A stretch of 64,000 nucleotides of DNA from positions 34,890,336-34,954,335 of the forward strand of contig OX393561.1 of the NCBI GenBank assembly GCA_947652115.1, in the 5' to 3' direction. Position numbers and translations under genes: made by a program. Positions 62,701-64,000 of the stretch are shown here, in pieces. The stretch is from Blastomussa wellsi. Taxonomy: Eukaryota > Cnidaria > Anthozoa > Scleractinia > Plerogyridae. Each line of letters starts with the position of its first letter. Position 1 is the first letter of the stretch. Under the pieces are notes generated by a model, which saw nothing but the letters and a program-made list of their open reading frames with translations, did no database searches and was not told the DNA's origin.

Positions 62701-64000
62701 TTATGCACGATCTTGGTTATGCAAGATCTTGGTTAGGGAAGATCTTGGTTAGGCAAGATCTTGGTTAGGCAAGATCTTGGTTAGGGAAGATCTTGGTCAG
62801 GCAAGATCCTGGTTAGGGAAGATCTTGGTTAAGGAAGATCTTGGTTAAGGAAGATCTTGGTTATGCAAGTTCTTGGTTATGGAAGATCTTGGTTATGCAA
62901 GATCTTGGTCATGCAAGATCTTGGTTATGGAAGATCTTGGTTATGCAAGATCTTGGTTATGCAAGATCTTGGTTATGCAAGATTTTGGTCATGGAAGATC
63001 TTGGTTATGCAAGATCTTGGTTATGCATAATCTTGGTTAGGCAAGATCTTGGTTAAGGAAGATCTTGGTTATGCAAGATCTTGGTTATGCAAGATCTTGG
63101 TTATGCAAGATCTTGGTTAGGGAAGATCTTGGTTATGCAAGATCTGGGTTAGGCAAGATCTTGGTTAAGGAATATCTTGGTTATGCAAGTTCTTGGTTAT
63201 GCAAGATCTTGGTTATGCAAGATCTTGGATATGCAAGATCTTGGTTAGGCAAGATCTTGGTTAGGCAAGATCTTGGTTAAGGAAAATCTTGGTTATGCAA
63301 GATCTTGGTTATGCAAGATCTTGGTCAGGCAAGATCTTGGTTATGCAAGATCTTGGTTATAGAAGATCTTTGTTATGCAAGATCTGTGTTATGCAAGATC
63401 TTGGTTATGCAAGATCTTGGTTAGGCAAGATCTTTTTTAAGGTAGATCTCGGTTAGGGAAGATCTTGGTTAGACAAGATCTTGGTTATGAAAGATCTTGG
63501 TTATGCAAGATCTTGGTTAGGAAAGATCTTGGTTAGTGAAGATCTTGGTTAGGCAAGATTTTTGTTATACAAGATCTTGGTTAGGGAAGATCTTGGTTAG
63601 GCAAGATCTTGGTTAGTCAAGATCTTGGTTATGCAAGATCTTGGTTAGAGAAGATCTTGGTTAAAAAAGATCTTGGTTATGCAAGATCTTGGTTAGGCAA
63701 GATCTTGGTTAGAGAAAATCTTGGTTAAAAAAGGTTTGGTTATGCAAGATCTTGGTTATGCAAGATTTTGGTTAGAGAAGATCTTGGTTAAAAAAGATCT
63801 TGGTTATGCAAGATCCTGGTTAGGCAAGATCTTGGTTATGCAAGATTTTGGTTAGGGAAGATCTTTTTTAGGCAAGATCTTGGTTAAGGAAGATCTTGGT
63901 TATGCAAGTTCTTGGTTATGCAAGATCTTGGTTATGCAAGATCTTGGTTATGCAAGATCTTGGTTATGCAAGATCTTGGTTATGCAAGATCTTGGTTATG
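59798..64000 (+). repeat. Mosaic satellite to the window end
   Basis: GGTCAGGCAAGATCC is found with its CAGG at 60991, 61791 and 62798, spaced 800 bp (50 monomers) and 1,007 bp (63 monomers less one base). GATATTGGTTAGGC recurs at 60247 and 61910 (offset 1,663). Two 15-bp monomers lacking a G of GGTT lie near 60780 and 62411, both followed by AAGACCTTGG. From about 63420 the order follows 58030-58480. The array continues past the window end. Confidence 0.8.

Larger units (their letters stand above)
37410..64000 (+). repeat. 16-bp satellite array, right arm (opposite orientation)
   Basis: The same 16-bp satellite as the left arm, but here the plus strand reads GGTTATGCAAGATCTT. The main monomer classes are GGTTATGC, GGTTAGGC, GGTTAGGG and GGTTAAGG followed by AAGATCTT. 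These are the exact complements of the GCA, GCC, CCC and CCT classes on the left. Rarer variants include CAAGTTCTTGG, GGCATAATCTTGG, TAGGGAAGATCGTGG and GGTTAGTC. No interruption by other sequence was found up to the window end. By eye the arm looks more homogeneous than 28-37 kb of the left arm, and it contains several clear tandem duplications. No gene, promoter or RNA gene is supported. Confidence 0.99.

Noticed and set aside
38766..63280. Similar open reading frames on the plus strand of the right arm
   Set aside because: The same translation artefact as in the left arm; the strand changes only because the satellite orientation changes.
1..64000. True telomere array
   Set aside because: TTAGGG or TTAGGC occurs only once per 16-bp unit within a larger monomer. 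No uninterrupted run of hexamers is present.
1..64000. AAGATCTT palindromes as terminators or operators
   Set aside because: The dyad is part of every monomer and has no loop, no T-tract and no gene nearby. Per-site regulatory calls would be meaningless.
1..64000. Naming the host species from the satellite
   Set aside because: I do not recognise this 16-mer with enough certainty. A database search of the consensus would be needed to assign it.

Overview
The whole 64 kb window is satellite DNA, apart from one run of 200 N. It is built from a 16-bp tandem monomer, best written GGTTATGCAAGATCTT (reverse complement AAGATCTTGCATAACC). I saw no protein-coding gene, RNA gene, transposon, CRISPR array or unique sequence. 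By length alone there are about 2,300 monomers left of the gap and about 1,660 right of it. The organism is a eukaryote, since an uninterrupted satellite this long is typical of centromeric, pericentromeric, subtelomeric or other heterochromatic regions. The species cannot be named from the sequence. The 200-N gap indicates a scaffolded assembly.

Layout. From 1 to 37209 the plus strand reads AAGATCTT-GCAT-AACC, so the GGTT strand is the minus strand. From 37210 to 37409 there are N. From 37410 to 64000 the plus strand reads GGTTATGCAAGATCTT. The orientation flips exactly at the gap, so it may be a real head-to-head inversion or a contig placed backwards. Each monomer has a nearly fixed palindromic core (CAAGATCTTG, containing AGATCT) and a short variable part between the core and GGTT. 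The main classes are GGTTATGC, GGTTAGGC, GGTTAGGG and GGTTAAGG. Their order is not random and acts as a barcode that exposes higher-order repeats (HORs).

Left arm. 1-7440 holds a 1.46-kb direct duplication (1-1465 and 3984-5448) and several copies of a 0.5-kb cassette. 7440-11121 is a tandem pair of 1,841-bp units. 11122-13920 is a mosaic copy of the first part. 13921-about 28000 is four copies of a HOR with a 3.6-4.6 kb repeat distance. About 28000-37209 is the most diverged part, with a weak 4.9-kb repetition. Right arm. 37410-44774 is a 2.1-2.2 kb HOR. 44775-46405 is an 832-bp tandem pair. 46850-48001 is a 576-bp pair. 48500-53228 is mixed and related to what follows. 53229-57452 is a 2,112-bp tandem pair. 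57453-64000 is a mosaic of 368-, 480-, 800-, 1,663- and 3,662-bp repetitions. Many unit lengths are exact multiples of 16, as expected from unequal exchange in monomer register.

Open reading frames on the GGTT strand encode a 16-residue repeat (MQDLGYARSWLGKILV-like). This is a geometric by-product: 3 x 16 bp is 48 bp, or 16 codons, and the other strand carries TAA in every monomer. They are not annotated as genes. All offsets below were read by eye from marker variants, so block edges are approximate to within about one or two monomers unless stated.
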